Below the pieces are notes generated by a model. The model was not told the origin of the DNA. It did no database searches and saw only the letters and a program-made list of their open reading frames with translations. The position numbers and the translations under genes were made by a program. This document shows, one piece after another, positions 5,769 through 5,975 of a stretch of DNA of 5,975 nucleotides (the first letter of the stretch is position 1; the number at the start of each line of letters is the position of its first letter). The stretch comes from Methanosarcinaceae archaeon (lineage in GTDB: Archaea; Halobacteriota; Methanosarcinia; Methanosarcinales; Methanosarcinaceae): NCBI GenBank assembly GCA_017613335.1, contig JAGAEB010000018.1, positions 1 to 5,975 on the forward strand, given 5' to 3'.

Positions 5769-5975
5769 TTGTGAAACACAGTGTGAAAAACAGTGTGAAA
5801 CACAAGTGTGAAACACAAGTGTGAGACACAGTGTGAAACACAAGTGTGAAACACAAGTGTGAAACACAGTGTGAAAAACAGTGTGAAACACAAGTGTGAA
5901 ACACAGTGTGAAACACAAGTGTGAAACACAGTGTGAAACACAAGTGTGAAACACAGTGTGAAACACGTGTGAAAC
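5769..5975. repeat. GTGTGAAACACA(A) tandem array, truncated by the window edge
   Basis: About seventeen head-to-tail units are present: a degenerate first copy, then units starting at 5781, 5793, 5806, 5819, 5831, 5844, 5857, 5869, 5881, 5894, 5906, 5919, 5931, 5944, 5956 and 5967. Two lengths occur, 12 bp (GTGTGAAACACA) and 13 bp (with an extra A), and the copy at 5956 has 11. Variants are rare: AAAAACA in the copies at 5781 and 5869, GAGACACA at 5819. Each unit holds the inverted repeat GTGT-GAA-ACAC. The minus strand has no stop codon in any frame through the array, which creates artificial Phe-His-Thr/Cys-Val-Ser-His reading frames. There are no spacers, so it is not a CRISPR. It ends about 58 bp before the nnr start. 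Its function is unknown. Confidence 0.9.

Noticed and set aside
5740..5966. Phe-His-Thr-Cys-Val-Ser-His repeat proteins in all minus frames, and an extended nnr N-terminus
   Set aside because: The GTGTGAAACACA unit happens to have no stop codon on the minus strand, so all three frames stay open. The 12/13-bp unit mixture shifts frame repeatedly, which a real repeat protein would not tolerate.
5769..5975. CRISPR array
   Set aside because: The repeats are 12-13 bp and directly abutting, with no spacers and no cas gene in the window.
5769..5975. Archaeal replication origin (ORB/iteron cluster)
   Set aside because: The unit does not resemble the known Orc1/Cdc6 ORB motif, and no orc1/cdc6 gene is in view. 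The flanking gene outside the window is unknown, so this is unproven rather than excluded.

Overview
The window looks like chromosomal DNA of a moderately GC-rich euryarchaeon, most likely a methanogen of the Methanomicrobiales type. The organism call is inference. It rests on three things: a class I lysyl-tRNA synthetase, a replication factor C clamp-loader subunit and a short PRPP synthetase of the length usual in archaea (282 aa) stand side by side; at least one AT-rich archaeal TATA element lies in front of a gene; and the Shine-Dalgarno-like sites fit the GGAGGTGATC archaeal consensus. No species can be named from the sequence alone.

All four genes lie on the minus strand, so transcription runs from high to low coordinates. 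In that order: a GTGTGAAACACA tandem array that runs off the window edge (5769-5975); nnr, a bifunctional NAD(P)HX epimerase/dehydratase (5711-3981); a 112-bp gap with a clear TATA box and a 13-bp direct repeat; prs, ribose-phosphate pyrophosphokinase (3868-3020); then, after 28 bp, a divergent RFC small subunit of the RfcS2/RfcC type (2991-1942). A T-rich terminator-like hairpin follows. Next comes a 209-bp intergenic region with a second 12-13-bp tandem array, then lysS, class I lysyl-tRNA synthetase (1732-140). The last 139 bp hold a 16-bp triplicate repeat that overlaps the lysS stop codon, and a strong GC hairpin.

The genes are housekeeping: repair of damaged nicotinamide cofactors, PRPP supply for nucleotide, histidine and cofactor synthesis, replication clamp loading, and tRNA charging. 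prs and rfc probably form one transcription unit. lysS appears to be separate.

The unusual material is between the genes. Each of the three intergenic regions upstream of a gene or operon carries direct repeats with a 12-13-bp period, and each has its own unrelated unit sequence. The RFC subunit has lost several ATPase motifs while keeping the Walker A loop and the SRC arginine finger. Nnr carries a 5 x 5-residue Asn/Thr-rich repeat in its dehydratase domain. No mobile element, CRISPR array, RNA gene or defence system was seen.
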